Shown here one piece after another: positions 17,097 to 26,074 of a DNA stretch of 64,000 bases. The notes below the pieces were generated by a model. It saw only the letters and a list, made by a program, of their open reading frames with translations. It had not been told where the DNA came from and ran no database searches. The stretch comes from Pseudochelatococcus lubricantis (GTDB lineage: Bacteria; Pseudomonadota; Alphaproteobacteria; Rhizobiales; Beijerinckiaceae): NCBI RefSeq assembly GCF_042432495.1, contig NZ_JBHLXC010000002.1, positions 1,178,001-1,242,000 of the forward strand, in the 5' to 3' direction. Both the position numbers and the translations under genes were made by a program. Position 1 is the first letter of the stretch, and every line of letters starts with the position of its first letter.

Positions 17097-19310
17097 ATGA
17101 CCGCCAAAGAGCCGACCATCACCCCCGGGCTCGTCGCCGAGCATGGCCTGACGCCGGACGAATACACCCGTTTCAAGGAGCTGGTCGGCCGCGAACCGAC
17201 CTTCACCGAACTCGGCATCGTGTCAGCGATGTGGAACGAGCATTGTTCCTACAAGTCCTCGCGCCTCCATCTGCGGGGGCTGCCGACGCAGGCGCCGTGG
17301 GTGATCCAGGGGCCGGGCGAGAACGCGGGCGTTATCGACATCGGCGACGGGCTCGCCTGCGTCTTCAAGATGGAAAGCCACAACCATCCTTCGTTCATCG
17401 AGCCCTACCAGGGTGCAACGACGGGTGTCGGCGGCATCCTGCGCGATGTGTTCACCATGGGCGCGCGGCCGGTCGCGGCGTTGAATTCGCTGCGTTTCGG
17501 CGCGCCGGAGCATCCGCGCACGCGCCATCTCGTCGCCGGGGTGGTGGCGGGTGTCGGCGGCTACGGCAACTCCTTCGGCGTGCCGACGGTGGCGGGCTCG
17601 GTGGGCTTCCATACGCGCTATGACGGCAACATTCTCGTCAACGCCATGGCGGTAGGCATCGCGCGCGCGGACGGCATCTTCTACGCCGCGGCGGCGGGCG
17701 TCGGCAACCCCATCGTCTATCTCGGCTCCAAGACGGGCCGCGACGGCATCCACGGTGCGACGATGGCCTCGGCCGAGTTCGACGAGAACTCCGGCGAGAA
17801 GCGCCCCACCGTGCAGGTCGGCGACCCCTTCGCAGAGAAGCTGCTGCTTGAGGCCTGCCTCGAATTGATGCAGACCGGCGCCGTCATCGCCATTCAGGAC
17901 ATGGGCGCGGCCGGGCTGACCTGCTCTGCGGTGGAGATGGGCGCCAAGGGCGGCCTCGGTGTGGAGCTGGATCTCGATGCAGTGCCCTGCCGCGAGGAAG
18001 GCATGACGGCCTACGAGATGATGCTCTCGGAAAGCCAGGAGCGCATGCTGATGGTGCTCGACCCCGCGCGGCAAGCCGAGGCCGAGGCCATCTTCCGCAA
18101 GTGGGGCCTGGACTTCGCTGTCGTCGGCCACACCACGGACACGCAGCGCTTCGTCGTGCGCCATAAAGGAGAGGTCAAGGCCGACCTGCCGATCCGCGAA
18201 CTCGGCGACGAGGCGCCGCTCTACGACCGGCCCTGGAACGAGCCTGTGCCGCAGCCGGTGCTCGACCCGGCGACGGTCGCCGCGCCCGTCTCCGATCTTG
18301 AGGCGCTGGAGCGGCTCCTCGGCACGCCGGACCTTGCGTCGAAGCGCTGGGTTTGGGAGCAGTACGACCACCTCATCCTCGGCAACACGGTGCAGATCCC
18401 GGGCGGCGACGCGGCCATCGTACGTATCGGCGAAGGCCCCAAGGGGCTTGCGCTCACCACGGACGTGACGCCCCGCTATTGCGAGGCCGATCCGGTGGCT
18501 GGCGGCCGGCAGGCTGTGGCCGAAACCTGGCGCAATATCACAGCCGTCGGCGGCAAGCCATTGGCAATAACGGATAATCTGAACTTCGGCAACCCGGAGA
18601 AGCCCGACGTCATGGGCCAGTTCGTCGGTTGCCTGCGGGGTATTTCAGAGGCATGCGTCGCGCTCGATTTCCCCATCGTTTCCGGCAACGTCTCGCTTTA
18701 CAACGAGACGCAGGGCCGCTCCATCCTGCCCACGCCGACCATCGGCGGCGTTGGGCTCGTCGCGGATGTCTCGGTCCATGCCACGCTTGCCTTCAAGCGG
18801 CCGGGCGAGGCGATCCTGCTCGTCGGCGAGACGGCCGGCTGGCTCGGCCAGTCGGTCTACCTGCGCGAGATCGTGGGGCGTGAGGAAGGCGCGCCGCCGC
18901 CTGTCGATCTCGCCGTGGAACGGCGCAATGGCGATTTCGTGCGCGGCCTCATTCTCGACAAGCACGCCAGCGCCGTGCATGATCTGTCGGACGGCGGCCT
19001 GCTCGTGGCGGTCGCGGAAATGGCCATCGCCTCGGGCATCGGCGCGACGCTCGATGCCGCGCCGGCGGGTGTGCCAGCGCACGCCTTCTGGTTTGGCGAG
19101 GATCAGGCGCGCTATGTCGTCACAGTCGCGCAGGCGGATGTGGCTGCGGTGACGGCCGCGGCCCAGGCTGCCGGCGTGCCCCTGCGTCGGCTCGGCGCGA
19201 CGGCGGACGAAGCGGCGTTGCAGATCGCGGGCGAAGGGGCCATATCGCTCGGGAGGCTGCATGCCCGGCATGAGGCGTGGCTTCCGGATTACATGAGTAA
19301 ACCCGAATAA
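17097..19310 (+). CDS. purL: FGAM synthase subunit PurL (small form)
   Basis: 737 residues, the small PurL that needs separate PurS and PurQ. Motifs include ELGIVSAMWNEHCSYKSS near the start, VFKMESHNHPSFIEPYQGA for the ATP site, and IQDMGAAGLTCSAVEM. It converts FGAR to FGAM with ATP and ammonia. It directly follows purQ. bolA and grxD come next on the same strand, as is common in this order, so the transcript may continue through them. Confidence 0.97.
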   Translation: MTAKEPTITPGLVAEHGLTPDEYTRFKELVGREPTFTELGIVSAMWNEHCSYKSSRLHLRGLPTQAPWVIQGPGENAGVIDIGDGLACVFKMESHNHPSFIEPYQGATTGVGGILRDVFTMGARPVAALNSLRFGAPEHPRTRHLVAGVVAGVGGYGNSFGVPTVAGSVGFHTRYDGNILVNAMAVGIARADGIFYAAAAGVGNPIVYLGSKTGRDGIHGATMASAEFDENSGEKRPTVQVGDPFAEKLLLEACLELMQTGAVIAIQDMGAAGLTCSAVEMGAKGGLGVELDLDAVPCREEGMTAYEMMLSESQERMLMVLDPARQAEAEAIFRKWGLDFAVVGHTTDTQRFVVRHKGEVKADLPIRELGDEAPLYDRPWNEPVPQPVLDPATVAAPVSDLEALERLLGTPDLASKRWVWEQYDHLILGNTVQIPGGDAAIVRIGEGPKGLALTTDVTPRYCEADPVAGGRQAVAETWRNITAVGGKPLAITDNLNFGNPEKPDVMGQFVGCLRGISEACVALDFPIVSGNVSLYNETQGRSILPTPTIGGVGLVADVSVHATLAFKRPGEAILLVGETAGWLGQSVYLREIVGREEGAPPPVDLAVERRNGDFVRGLILDKHASAVHDLSDGGLLVAVAEMAIASGIGATLDAAPAGVPAHAFWFGEDQARYVVTVAQADVAAVTAAAQAAGVPLRRLGATADEAALQIAGEGAISLGRLHARHEAWLPDYMSKPE

Positions 19311-19335
19311 CGATTTGAATCCAGAGGAATTTTCA

Positions 19336-19572
19336 ATGGCAATGGAAGCAGCAGAGATTGAGGCTCTCATCAAGGCCGCCATTCCCGATGCTTTCGTGGA
19401 GATCCGCGATCTGGCCGGCGACGGTGATCATTATGCCGCAACCGTGATCTCGCCATCGTTCGCCGGCAAGTCGCGCGTCCAGCAGCATCAGCTCGTCTAT
19501 GCCGCGCTTCAGGGCCGCATGGGCGGCGCGCTGCATGCTCTTGCGCTCACCACCGGAACGCAGCAGGATTAA
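19336..19572 (+). CDS. BolA-family protein
   Basis: 78 residues beginning MAMEAAEIEALIKAAIPDA. The fold signature is visible in VEIRDLAGDGDHYAATVIS and SRVQQHQLVYAALQGRMGG, where the RVxxHxxVYxAL pattern and the conserved His mark IbaG/BolA-type proteins. With monothiol glutaredoxins, BolA proteins bind and deliver [2Fe-2S] clusters. The ATG at 19336 is chosen for its AGAGGA site at 19323-19328. A Grx4-type glutaredoxin follows 47 bp downstream, the classic partner. Confidence 0.92.
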   Translation: MAMEAAEIEALIKAAIPDAFVEIRDLAGDGDHYAATVISPSFAGKSRVQQHQLVYAALQGRMGGALHALALTTGTQQD

Positions 19573-19619
19573 TATCTGGCGCCGATTGCGCCGCAGTGCT
19601 TCACAAGGAAGTTTCGAAC

Positions 19620-19952
19620 ATGTCCGACGTACTTGCGTTCATCGACAACGAGGTCAAGTCCAACGACGTCGTGCTTTTCATGAAGGGCACGCCGGATTTC
19701 CCGATGTGCGGGTTTTCCGGACAGGTGGTGAAGATTCTCGATTACGTTGGTGTGTCCTACAAGGGCATCAACGTGCTGGAGAGCGACGACATGCGCCAGG
19801 GCATCAAGGAATATGCCAACTGGCCGACGATCCCGCAGCTCTACATCAAGGGCGAGTTCGTCGGCGGCGCGGATATCGTGCGCGAGCTGTTCCAGGAAGG
19901 CGAGCTGCAGAAGATCCTTGCCGACAACGGCATCGAGGTCGCCGCCGAATAG
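19620..19952 (+). CDS. grxD: Monothiol glutaredoxin, Grx4/GrxD family
   Basis: 110 residues with the CGFS active site (PDFPMCGFSGQVVKIL), preceded by VVLFMKGTP and followed by the cis-Pro motif WPTIPQLYIKGEFVGGADI. This family holds a [2Fe-2S] cluster between two protomers and glutathione, and works with BolA in iron-sulfur delivery and iron sensing. The ATG at 19620 has an AAGGA site 10 bp upstream; an upstream GTG at 19596 lacks one. It is convergent with tlpA 18 bp away. Confidence 0.95.
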   Translation: MSDVLAFIDNEVKSNDVVLFMKGTPDFPMCGFSGQVVKILDYVGVSYKGINVLESDDMRQGIKEYANWPTIPQLYIKGEFVGGADIVRELFQEGELQKILADNGIEVAAE

Positions 19953-19970
19953 GCCCGGGAGCCGGCGGCC

Positions 19971-20600
19971 TCAGCCGCCGATCGCCGCCCTGATCAGGGC
20001 CACTGCGTCGTTCGAGGCCCATTCCGCCGCGCCGGCGAGATGCCCCAACGCGCAGCCGTCCCGGTCGACAAGCACGGTCGTCGGCATACCAAATGCCTTG
20101 CCGTCCGCGCGCAGCGTCTGGAAGATTTTCGCTTTCGGATCGCTGTAGGGCGTGAGGCTGTCGATGCCGTTGTCCTTCAGCCATTGCATGGCTTTCTGCG
20201 GCTCACGGGTATCGATGTTCACGGCCACGACCTCGAAATCGCTCCCGCCCAGCTTTTTCTGCAAGGCGTTGAGGGCCGGCATCTCCGCCCGGCACGGCAC
20301 GCACCACGTCGCCCACAGGTTGAGCAGAACGGTGCGGCCGCGGAAATCGGCGAGGGACAGCGGCTTTCCGTCCGCCGACAGGAAGGTGAGTTCGGTAAGC
20401 GGCGCCGCGCGATTCTCCACCTGGACGGCGGCGACTTCGCCGGTTGCCAAGGGTTTCAGGCGCGTGAGCACGTCTGCCGAGGCCGGGCAGGTGCCGCCCG
20501 GCGCGCTGCCCCCCCGGTAGGCGCGGATGCCGATGACGCCGCCGACGATGACGAGCGCCACGGCGCCGGTGACGGCGAGGCGGCGAAACGAAATACTCAT
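19971..20600 (-). CDS. tlpA: TlpA-type thiol:disulfide oxidoreductase
   Basis: 209 residues. An N-terminal membrane helix (about 8-27) anchors a periplasmic thioredoxin-fold domain. The active site is WATWCVPC (Cys100, Cys103), with the cis-Pro motif FGMPTTVLVDRDG near the end. TlpA proteins reduce cytochrome oxidase subunits and help copper and haem centre assembly. The start at 20600 gives a clean membrane anchor; another ATG at 20675 has no ribosome-binding site. It is divergent from lptM-lysA. A small hairpin at 19963-19980 overlaps the stop codon. Confidence 0.9.
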   Translation of the reverse strand: MSISFRRLAVTGAVALVIVGGVIGIRAYRGGSAPGGTCPASADVLTRLKPLATGEVAAVQVENRAAPLTELTFLSADGKPLSLADFRGRTVLLNLWATWCVPCRAEMPALNALQKKLGGSDFEVVAVNIDTREPQKAMQWLKDNGIDSLTPYSDPKAKIFQTLRADGKAFGMPTTVLVDRDGCALGHLAGAAEWASNDAVALIRAAIGG

Positions 20601-20821
20601 GTTGGACCTATACGCTGCAAAGGGACATTCCCGGCGTTCGCGCCGCGCCGACCCGGCAGGGACAAGGTAAGCCATTGCGCGGCGATCTCAACCCGCCCGT
20701 GCGTGTGCGTGATCGCATCTGCGTGATCGCGGCGGCGCGATCTCCCGCGCGAGAATGCGAAACAGGGCTCGAATTGTCGCGTCAGTCGGTTATAGTGCGC
20801 CCGCTTCATGGAGGTTTGCCC

Positions 20822-21079
20822 GTGCTCCGTTCCCCTGTGCTCCGTTTTCGCCTGAAATCTTCCCGCAATGCGGCGTTCCGCCTCTGCCTTGCCGTGGCCG
20901 TGTGCGCGGCGGTCGCGGGCTGCGGAAGGCGGGGCGGGCTGGAATATCCCGTGGACCCGAACGATCCGCAAATCCGCGATTCGGGTCAGCGCGTCCACTC
21001 GTCGGGGCGCGAGGGGCAGAAGGTGATCCGCGGCTATGTGACGCCGGACAAGAAATTCATCCTCGATCCGCTGCTCTGA
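20822..21079 (+). CDS. lptM: Small lipoprotein, LptM-like (YifL)
   Basis: 85 residues from a GTG start. A GGAGG site at 20810-20814, 7 bp upstream, decides the start. A type II signal peptide ends in the lipobox AVAG-Cys34, followed by GRRGGLEYP and a short hydrophilic tail. This matches LptM, the small outer-membrane lipoprotein that helps oxidise and mature LptD. It sits just upstream of lysA, its usual place. The argH gene that often precedes it in alphaproteobacteria is absent. Confidence 0.82.
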   Translation: MLRSPVLRFRLKSSRNAAFRLCLAVAVCAAVAGCGRRGGLEYPVDPNDPQIRDSGQRVHSSGREGQKVIRGYVTPDKKFILDPLL

Positions 21080-21124
21080 CCGCCGCCATTTCCTGACGCA
21101 GACGTTTTCATTCCGGGCGACGCC

Positions 21125-22399
21125 ATGCACCATTTTTCCTATGTCGACGGCCTCATGCAGGCCGAGGATGTCGATCTGACGGCGCTTGCCGGCGAGGTCG
21201 GCACGCCGTTCTACTGCTATTCCACCGCCACCGTCGAACGCCACTACCGCGTGTTCGCGGAAGCCTTCGCGGATGTGCCGGCACTGGTGTGCTTCGCCGT
21301 GAAGGCCAATTCCAACCAGGCGGTGATTGCCACGCTCGCCCGGCAGGGCGCCGGGGTAGACATCGTGTCGCAGGGCGAACTGCGCCGGGCGCTCGCGGCG
21401 GGTGTGCCGGGAGAGCGCATCGTGTTCTCCGGCGTCGCCAAGACGCGCGAGGAGATGGCGGCGGGGCTGAAGGCGGGCATCCTGTGCTTCAACGTCGAAT
21501 CGGAGCCCGAGCTTGAGGCGCTGTCGGAAGTCGCCGTCTCGCTGGGCGTGAAGGCGCCCGTTTCGGTGCGCGTCAACCCGGATGTGGACGCGCTGACGCA
21601 CGCCAAGATTTCCACCGGCAAGTCGGAGAACAAATTCGGCGTTCCGCTGTCGCACGCGCGCGCCGTCTATGCCCGCGCGGCCGCGCTGCCGGGCATCACG
21701 GTGACCGGCGTCGACATGCACATCGGCAGCCAGATCACGGATCTCGCGCCCTTCGACAACGCCACGGCGCTGATCGTGGAACTGGCGCGCGACCTGCTGG
21801 CGCAGGGCCACAGGCTGGACCACGTCGACCTCGGCGGCGGCCTCGGCATTCCCTACCATGAGGATGCGGAGCCGCCGCCGCTGCCCTCCGCCTACGCCGA
21901 TATCGTCAAGCGCCACACGCGCGGTCTCGGCCTGAAGCTGGTGTTCGAGGTCGGCCGCATGATCGTCGGCAACGCCGGCATCCTGGTGACGAAGGTCATC
22001 TACGTGAAGCAGGGCGAGGGACGCACCTTCGTCATCGTCGACGCGGGCATGAACGACCTCATCCGCCCGACGCTCTACGAGGCCTATCACACGGTGAAGC
22101 CCGTGCGGGAGCCGGCGCCCGGCGCGCCGCGCATCGTGGCCGATGTCGTGGGGCCGGTCTGCGAAAGCGGCGACTATCTGGCGCTGCAGCGCGCCCTGCC
22201 GGCGGTCGCGCCCGGCGATCTGCTGGCGGTGATGACGGCCGGCGCCTACGGGGCGACGCAGTCGAGCACCTACAACAGCCGCCTGCTGGTCCCGGAGGTG
22301 CTGGTGAACGGCGCGCGGGCGGCGGTGGTGCGCCCGCGCCCGACCTACGACGACCTGATCGGCCTCGACCGCGTGCCGGACTGGCTGAGGGGGAAGTAA
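21125..22399 (+). CDS. lysA: Diaminopimelate decarboxylase
   Basis: 424 residues, full length. PLP should be bound by Lys60 in CFAVKANSNQAV. Other family features are HIGSQI, the glycine-rich phosphate loop HVDLGGGLGIPY and the substrate Cys in GPVCESGDYLA. It makes L-lysine from meso-diaminopimelate. It follows lptM by 45 bp and is convergent with hemF with only 6 bp between stop codons. Confidence 0.97.
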   Translation: MHHFSYVDGLMQAEDVDLTALAGEVGTPFYCYSTATVERHYRVFAEAFADVPALVCFAVKANSNQAVIATLARQGAGVDIVSQGELRRALAAGVPGERIVFSGVAKTREEMAAGLKAGILCFNVESEPELEALSEVAVSLGVKAPVSVRVNPDVDALTHAKISTGKSENKFGVPLSHARAVYARAAALPGITVTGVDMHIGSQITDLAPFDNATALIVELARDLLAQGHRLDHVDLGGGLGIPYHEDAEPPPLPSAYADIVKRHTRGLGLKLVFEVGRMIVGNAGILVTKVIYVKQGEGRTFVIVDAGMNDLIRPTLYEAYHTVKPVREPAPGAPRIVADVVGPVCESGDYLALQRALPAVAPGDLLAVMTAGAYGATQSSTYNSRLLVPEVLVNGARAAVVRPRPTYDDLIGLDRVPDWLRGK

Positions 22400-22405
22400 G
22401 CCCCG

Positions 22406-23302
22406 TTACGGCCAGCGCACCCTCGGCGGCAGCGACGACAGGATGGACTTGACGTTGCCGCCGGTCTTCAGGCCGAAGATGGTGCCGCGGTCGTGGAGCA
22501 GGTTGAACTCGGCGTAACGTCCGCGCCGCACCTCCTGCTCGAAGACGTCGGCTGCGGTCCACGGTGTCGGCAGGTTGGCGCGCACGATGGCGGGATAGAC
22601 GGCGCGGAACGCTTCGCCAACCGCCTGGGTGAAGGCGAGGTCGGCCTCCGCGTCGCCGGACCAGTGATGGTCGTAGAAGATGCCGCCGATGCCGCGCGGT
22701 TCGTCGCGGTGCGGCAGATAGAAGTAACTGTCGCACCACTCCCTGTATTTCCCGTAGGGAGCGACTGCCGCGTGCGCGTCGCACACCGCGCGCATGGCGG
22801 CGTGGAAGCGGATGGCGTCCGGGTCGTCCTGCGCGCGCCGCCTGTCGAGCACGGGGGTAAGGTCCGCGCCGCCGCCGAACCAGGCTTTCGTGGTGACGAC
22901 CAGGCGCGTGTTCATGTGCACGGTCGGCACGTTCGGGTTCCACGGATGGGCGATGAGGGAGATGCCGGAGGCCCAGAAGCGCGGGTCCTCGGCGGCGCCG
23001 GGTATCTGGGCCCGGAACTCGGGCGAGAACTCGCCGAACACGGTAGAGACATGGACGCCCACCTTCTCCAGCACGCGCCCGTGCATCAGCGACATCACGC
23101 CGCCGCCGCCCGCCGTGCCATCGCTGCCCTTCCGCTCCCACACCTCGCGCGCGAAGCGGCCGGGCTCGCCGTGGCCGGGAAAGAAGGGGCCGGCCGCCTC
23201 GTCCTCCAGCGCCTCGAAGTCGGCGCAGATGCGGTCGCGCAGGGTCGAGAACCACGCGCTGGCGCGTGCCTTGAGGTCGTCCAGATTGGCGGGCAAAGCC
23301 AT
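22406..23302 (-). CDS. hemF: Oxygen-dependent coproporphyrinogen III oxidase
   Basis: 298 residues. HemF hallmarks are GVMSLMHGRVLEKVGVH near the start, SLIAHPWNPNVPTVHMNTR, WFGGGADLTP, YFYLPHRDEPRGIGGIFYD and the C-terminal FGLKTGGNVKSILSSLPP. It performs two oxidative decarboxylations of coproporphyrinogen III in haem synthesis using O2. The start at 23302 begins the conserved domain; longer frames to 23362 and 23545 add unconserved sequence. It is divergent from an ABC exporter across a 331-bp region containing strong palindromes. Confidence 0.94.
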   Translation of the reverse strand: MALPANLDDLKARASAWFSTLRDRICADFEALEDEAAGPFFPGHGEPGRFAREVWERKGSDGTAGGGGVMSLMHGRVLEKVGVHVSTVFGEFSPEFRAQIPGAAEDPRFWASGISLIAHPWNPNVPTVHMNTRLVVTTKAWFGGGADLTPVLDRRRAQDDPDAIRFHAAMRAVCDAHAAVAPYGKYREWCDSYFYLPHRDEPRGIGGIFYDHHWSGDAEADLAFTQAVGEAFRAVYPAIVRANLPTPWTAADVFEQEVRRGRYAEFNLLHDRGTIFGLKTGGNVKSILSSLPPRVRWP

Positions 23303-23633
23303 GGTGCGAGTGTGTCCCTTGTCGAAAGCCGAACGTGCGGCACCGCACGCCTGATACGCCATCGCGCCCCCCGCGCATAGGTCCGGCGCGCATGATCGGG
23401 CATTTTGGGGCGCGCGGAACGATGATAGCCGGCTATGGCATAAAACCGGAAAACGGGCGCCGTTTTCCGGACGAATTTGATGAATAAACAAGAAGATAGG
23501 GCAAAATGGCGATTCAGATTCGGTGCATTTTGCTCTATACGGCATGCGATCGCGGGGGCCGTGTGTGTTCGGCCTGTTTCCGCCGGGCCGGAAACAGGCA
23601 GTGCGGCGGCCTCCGCCGCGACAGGAGATGACG
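23303..23633. other. Divergent intergenic region hemF / ABC exporter with two palindromes
   Basis: 331 bp without a supported gene. Two inverted repeats stand out. At 23446-23470, arms CCGGAAAACGG and CCGTTTTCCGG pair perfectly around a 3-nt centre. At 23496-23538, ATAGGGCAAAATG pairs with CATTTTGCTCTAT with one G-T wobble around 17 nt. They could be operators, transcript hairpins or members of a dispersed repeat family. The composition is more AT-rich than the flanks. Confidence 0.55.
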
Positions 23634-25490
23634 ATGTTCCGCTGGTTCGAAACCCGGATCGATCCGTTCCGGGAGGTGCCGATCGAGCGCCCGCCGGAGA
23701 CGCTGCTGGCGTTCTACCGGCATTACGTGCGGCAGGTGTGGCCGGTGTTCGTCGCGCTCGTCATCTCGGGCGGCGCTGCCGCCGCGCTGGAGGTGCTGAT
23801 GTTCCGCTATATCGGCGAGATCATCGACCTGCTCGGCAAGACGACGCCGGAACGCCTGTTCGCGGACTACGGCGGCCGGTTCCTGTTCATGGCGCTGCTG
23901 GTGCTGCTGGTGCGCCCGCTGTGCAACGTGCTGAACGACATGATCGTGCGCCAGACGATCCTGCCCGCCTTTCCGGCGCTGGTCCGCTGGCAGGCCCACC
24001 GCTACGTCATCCGCCAGAGCCTCGAATTCTTCCAGAACGACTTTGCCGGCCGGCTGGCGACGCGCGTCATCCAGACGGGCATGGCGCTGCGCGAGTCCGT
24101 GGTCGAGGTGTTCGGCTCGCTCTGGTTCGTCGTCATCTACGCGGGCGGGGCAATCCTGCTGTTCGCGGAGGCCGACTGGCGGCTCGCCATGCCGCTGGTG
24201 GTCTGGGTGGCGCTCTACGGCGCGGCGTTGGCGTGGTTCGTGCCGCGCATCCGCGAGAGCGCCAGGGCGGTGTCGCACGCGCGCTCCACGCTGACGGGCC
24301 GCGTGGTCGACGGCTACACCAACGTCATGACGGTGAAGCTGTTCGCCCACGCCGAGCGGGAGGATGCGTACATCCGCGAGAGCATCGGCGAGAACGTGGA
24401 GGCGACGCAGAAGCAGACACGGCTCGTCACCGCCATGTCGGCGACGGTCTCGGTGCTGAACTGCCTGCTGATCGGCTCGACGACCGGCCTTGCCGTGTGG
24501 CTGTGGACGCAGGGCAGCGTGACGACGGGGGCGATTGCCTTCTCGTCCGGGCTCGCGATCCGCATCTACAATATGTCGGGCTGGATCATGTGGGTGGTGA
24601 CGGGCATCTTCGAGAACGTCGGCGTGGTGCAGGAGGGCATGGAGACGCTCTCGCGCCAGCATGCCGTCGTGGACAGGCCCGGCGCGAAGCCGCTGCAGGT
24701 AACGCGCGGAGAAGTGGCGTTCGAGCACGTGCGCTTTCACTATGGCCGCAAGTCCGGCGTGATCGGGGACCTGACGCTGCGCATCGGCGCGGGCGAGCGC
24801 ATCGGGCTTGTCGGACGCTCGGGCGCGGGCAAGTCGACACTGGTCAACCTGCTGCTGCGCTTTCACGACCTGCAGGGCGGGCGCATCCTGATCGACGGGC
24901 AGGATATCGCCTCTGTCACGCAGGAAAGCCTGCGCGGCGCCATCGGCATGGTGACGCAGGACACTTCGCTGCTGCACCGCTCCGTGCGCGACAACATCCG
25001 CTACGGCCGGCCCGACGCCAGCGAGGAGGCCATCCGGGCGGTGGCGCGGCAGGTGCATGCCGACGGCTTCATTCCCTCGCTCGTCGATCCCGCCGGGCGG
25101 CGCGGGCTCGATGCCCATGTGGGCGAGCGCGGCGTCAAGCTCTCCGGCGGCCAGCGTCAGCGCATCGCCATCGCGCGCGTGCTGCTGAAGAACGCGCCCA
25201 TCCTGGTGCTGGACGAGGCGACCTCGGCGCTCGATTCGGAGGTCGAGGCCGCCATTCAGGACGAACTCGACACGATCATGGCCGGCAAGACGGTGATCGC
25301 CATCGCGCACCGGCTGTCGACCATCGCCCGCATGGACAGGCTCGTGGTCATGGAGCAGGGCGCGATCGTGGAGCAGGGCACCCACGACGAACTGGTGCGC
25401 AGGGGCGGCATCTACGCTGGCCTCTGGCGGCGCCAGTCGGGCGGCTTTCTGGGCGTCGACGAGCCGCCGCTGTCGCTGGTGGGCGAATGA
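23634..25490 (+). CDS. ABC transporter, fused permease and ATP-binding protein (exporter type)
   Basis: 618 residues. An N-terminal membrane domain of six helices (about 30-330) is followed by a nucleotide-binding domain. The Walker A motif GRSGAGKST lies near residue 396, the signature LSGGQRQR near 503 and Walker B ILVLDEATS near 523; the switch His is in AIAHRLST. This is the MsbA/multidrug half-transporter architecture, working as a dimer in the inner membrane. The substrate is unknown. The start at 23634 has AGGAG at a proper distance; a second ATG at 23628 is too close to it. trmL follows 13 bp downstream. Confidence 0.92.
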   Translation: MFRWFETRIDPFREVPIERPPETLLAFYRHYVRQVWPVFVALVISGGAAAALEVLMFRYIGEIIDLLGKTTPERLFADYGGRFLFMALLVLLVRPLCNVLNDMIVRQTILPAFPALVRWQAHRYVIRQSLEFFQNDFAGRLATRVIQTGMALRESVVEVFGSLWFVVIYAGGAILLFAEADWRLAMPLVVWVALYGAALAWFVPRIRESARAVSHARSTLTGRVVDGYTNVMTVKLFAHAEREDAYIRESIGENVEATQKQTRLVTAMSATVSVLNCLLIGSTTGLAVWLWTQGSVTTGAIAFSSGLAIRIYNMSGWIMWVVTGIFENVGVVQEGMETLSRQHAVVDRPGAKPLQVTRGEVAFEHVRFHYGRKSGVIGDLTLRIGAGERIGLVGRSGAGKSTLVNLLLRFHDLQGGRILIDGQDIASVTQESLRGAIGMVTQDTSLLHRSVRDNIRYGRPDASEEAIRAVARQVHADGFIPSLVDPAGRRGLDAHVGERGVKLSGGQRQRIAIARVLLKNAPILVLDEATSALDSEVEAAIQDELDTIMAGKTVIAIAHRLSTIARMDRLVVMEQGAIVEQGTHDELVRRGGIYAGLWRRQSGGFLGVDEPPLSLVGE

Positions 25491-25503
25491 GCGGGGGCGT
25501 TTC

Positions 25504-26007
25504 ATGCTGAGGCTCGCGCTCTACCAGCCGGACATTCCGCAGAACGCCGGCACGATGCTGCGGTTGTGCGCTTGCCTCGGCGTGGCGGCCGAGATCATCG
25601 AGCCGGCGGGCTTCCCGGTGTCCGACCGCGCCTTCCGCCGGGCAGGCATGGACTATCTGGAAGACGTCGTCATCAACCGCCACGATTCCTGGCGCAGGTT
25701 CGAGGAATGGCGTGCGGCGGCGGGCTTGCGGCTGGTGCTGGCGACGACGCGGGCCGCCGCCCTCTATACGGATTTCGCCTTCGGGCCGGACGACGTCATC
25801 ATGGTGGGGCGGGAATCGGCGGGCGCGCCCGAGGAGGTGCATGCGGCGGCCGACGCGCGGATCGTCGTGCCGATCCGGCCGGGGATGCGTTCCATCAACG
25901 TGGCGGCGACGGCGGCGATGCTGCTGGGCGAGGCGCTGCGGCAGACGGGCGGCTTTCCGGCAGCGCCCCGGTTGCCATCCCGGATGACGCCTCTTGTGAA
26001 CGGTTAA
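25504..26007 (+). CDS. trmL: tRNA (cytidine(34)-2'-O)-methyltransferase TrmL
   Basis: 167 residues, the short SpoU family with only the SPOUT knot domain. Motifs are LALYQPDIPQNAGTMLRLCACLG (motif 1 with Asn), VIMVGRESAGAPEEVH (motif 2) and MRSINVAATAAMLLGEALRQ (motif 3). TrmL methylates the wobble base of leucine tRNAs with SAM. The gene lies close behind the ABC exporter and may share its transcript. Confidence 0.92.
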   Translation: MLRLALYQPDIPQNAGTMLRLCACLGVAAEIIEPAGFPVSDRAFRRAGMDYLEDVVINRHDSWRRFEEWRAAAGLRLVLATTRAAALYTDFAFGPDDVIMVGRESAGAPEEVHAAADARIVVPIRPGMRSINVAATAAMLLGEALRQTGGFPAAPRLPSRMTPLVNG

Positions 26008-26074
26008 ATCGATCAGCGCGCGTGCGCCGGGCAGCCGGGCGTGCTACCGTCGCATACGGGATTTTTTCAGGAAC

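Noticed and set aside
17223..18371. 382-residue frame antisense to purL
   Set aside because: Shadow of purL in high-GC DNA; His/Arg-rich composition without domains.
20597..22090. 497-residue frame antisense to lysA
   Set aside because: Shadow of lysA; no ribosome-binding site and biased composition.
23535..25505. 656-residue frame antisense to the ABC exporter
   Set aside because: Shadow frame; the exporter on the plus strand has all ABC motifs.
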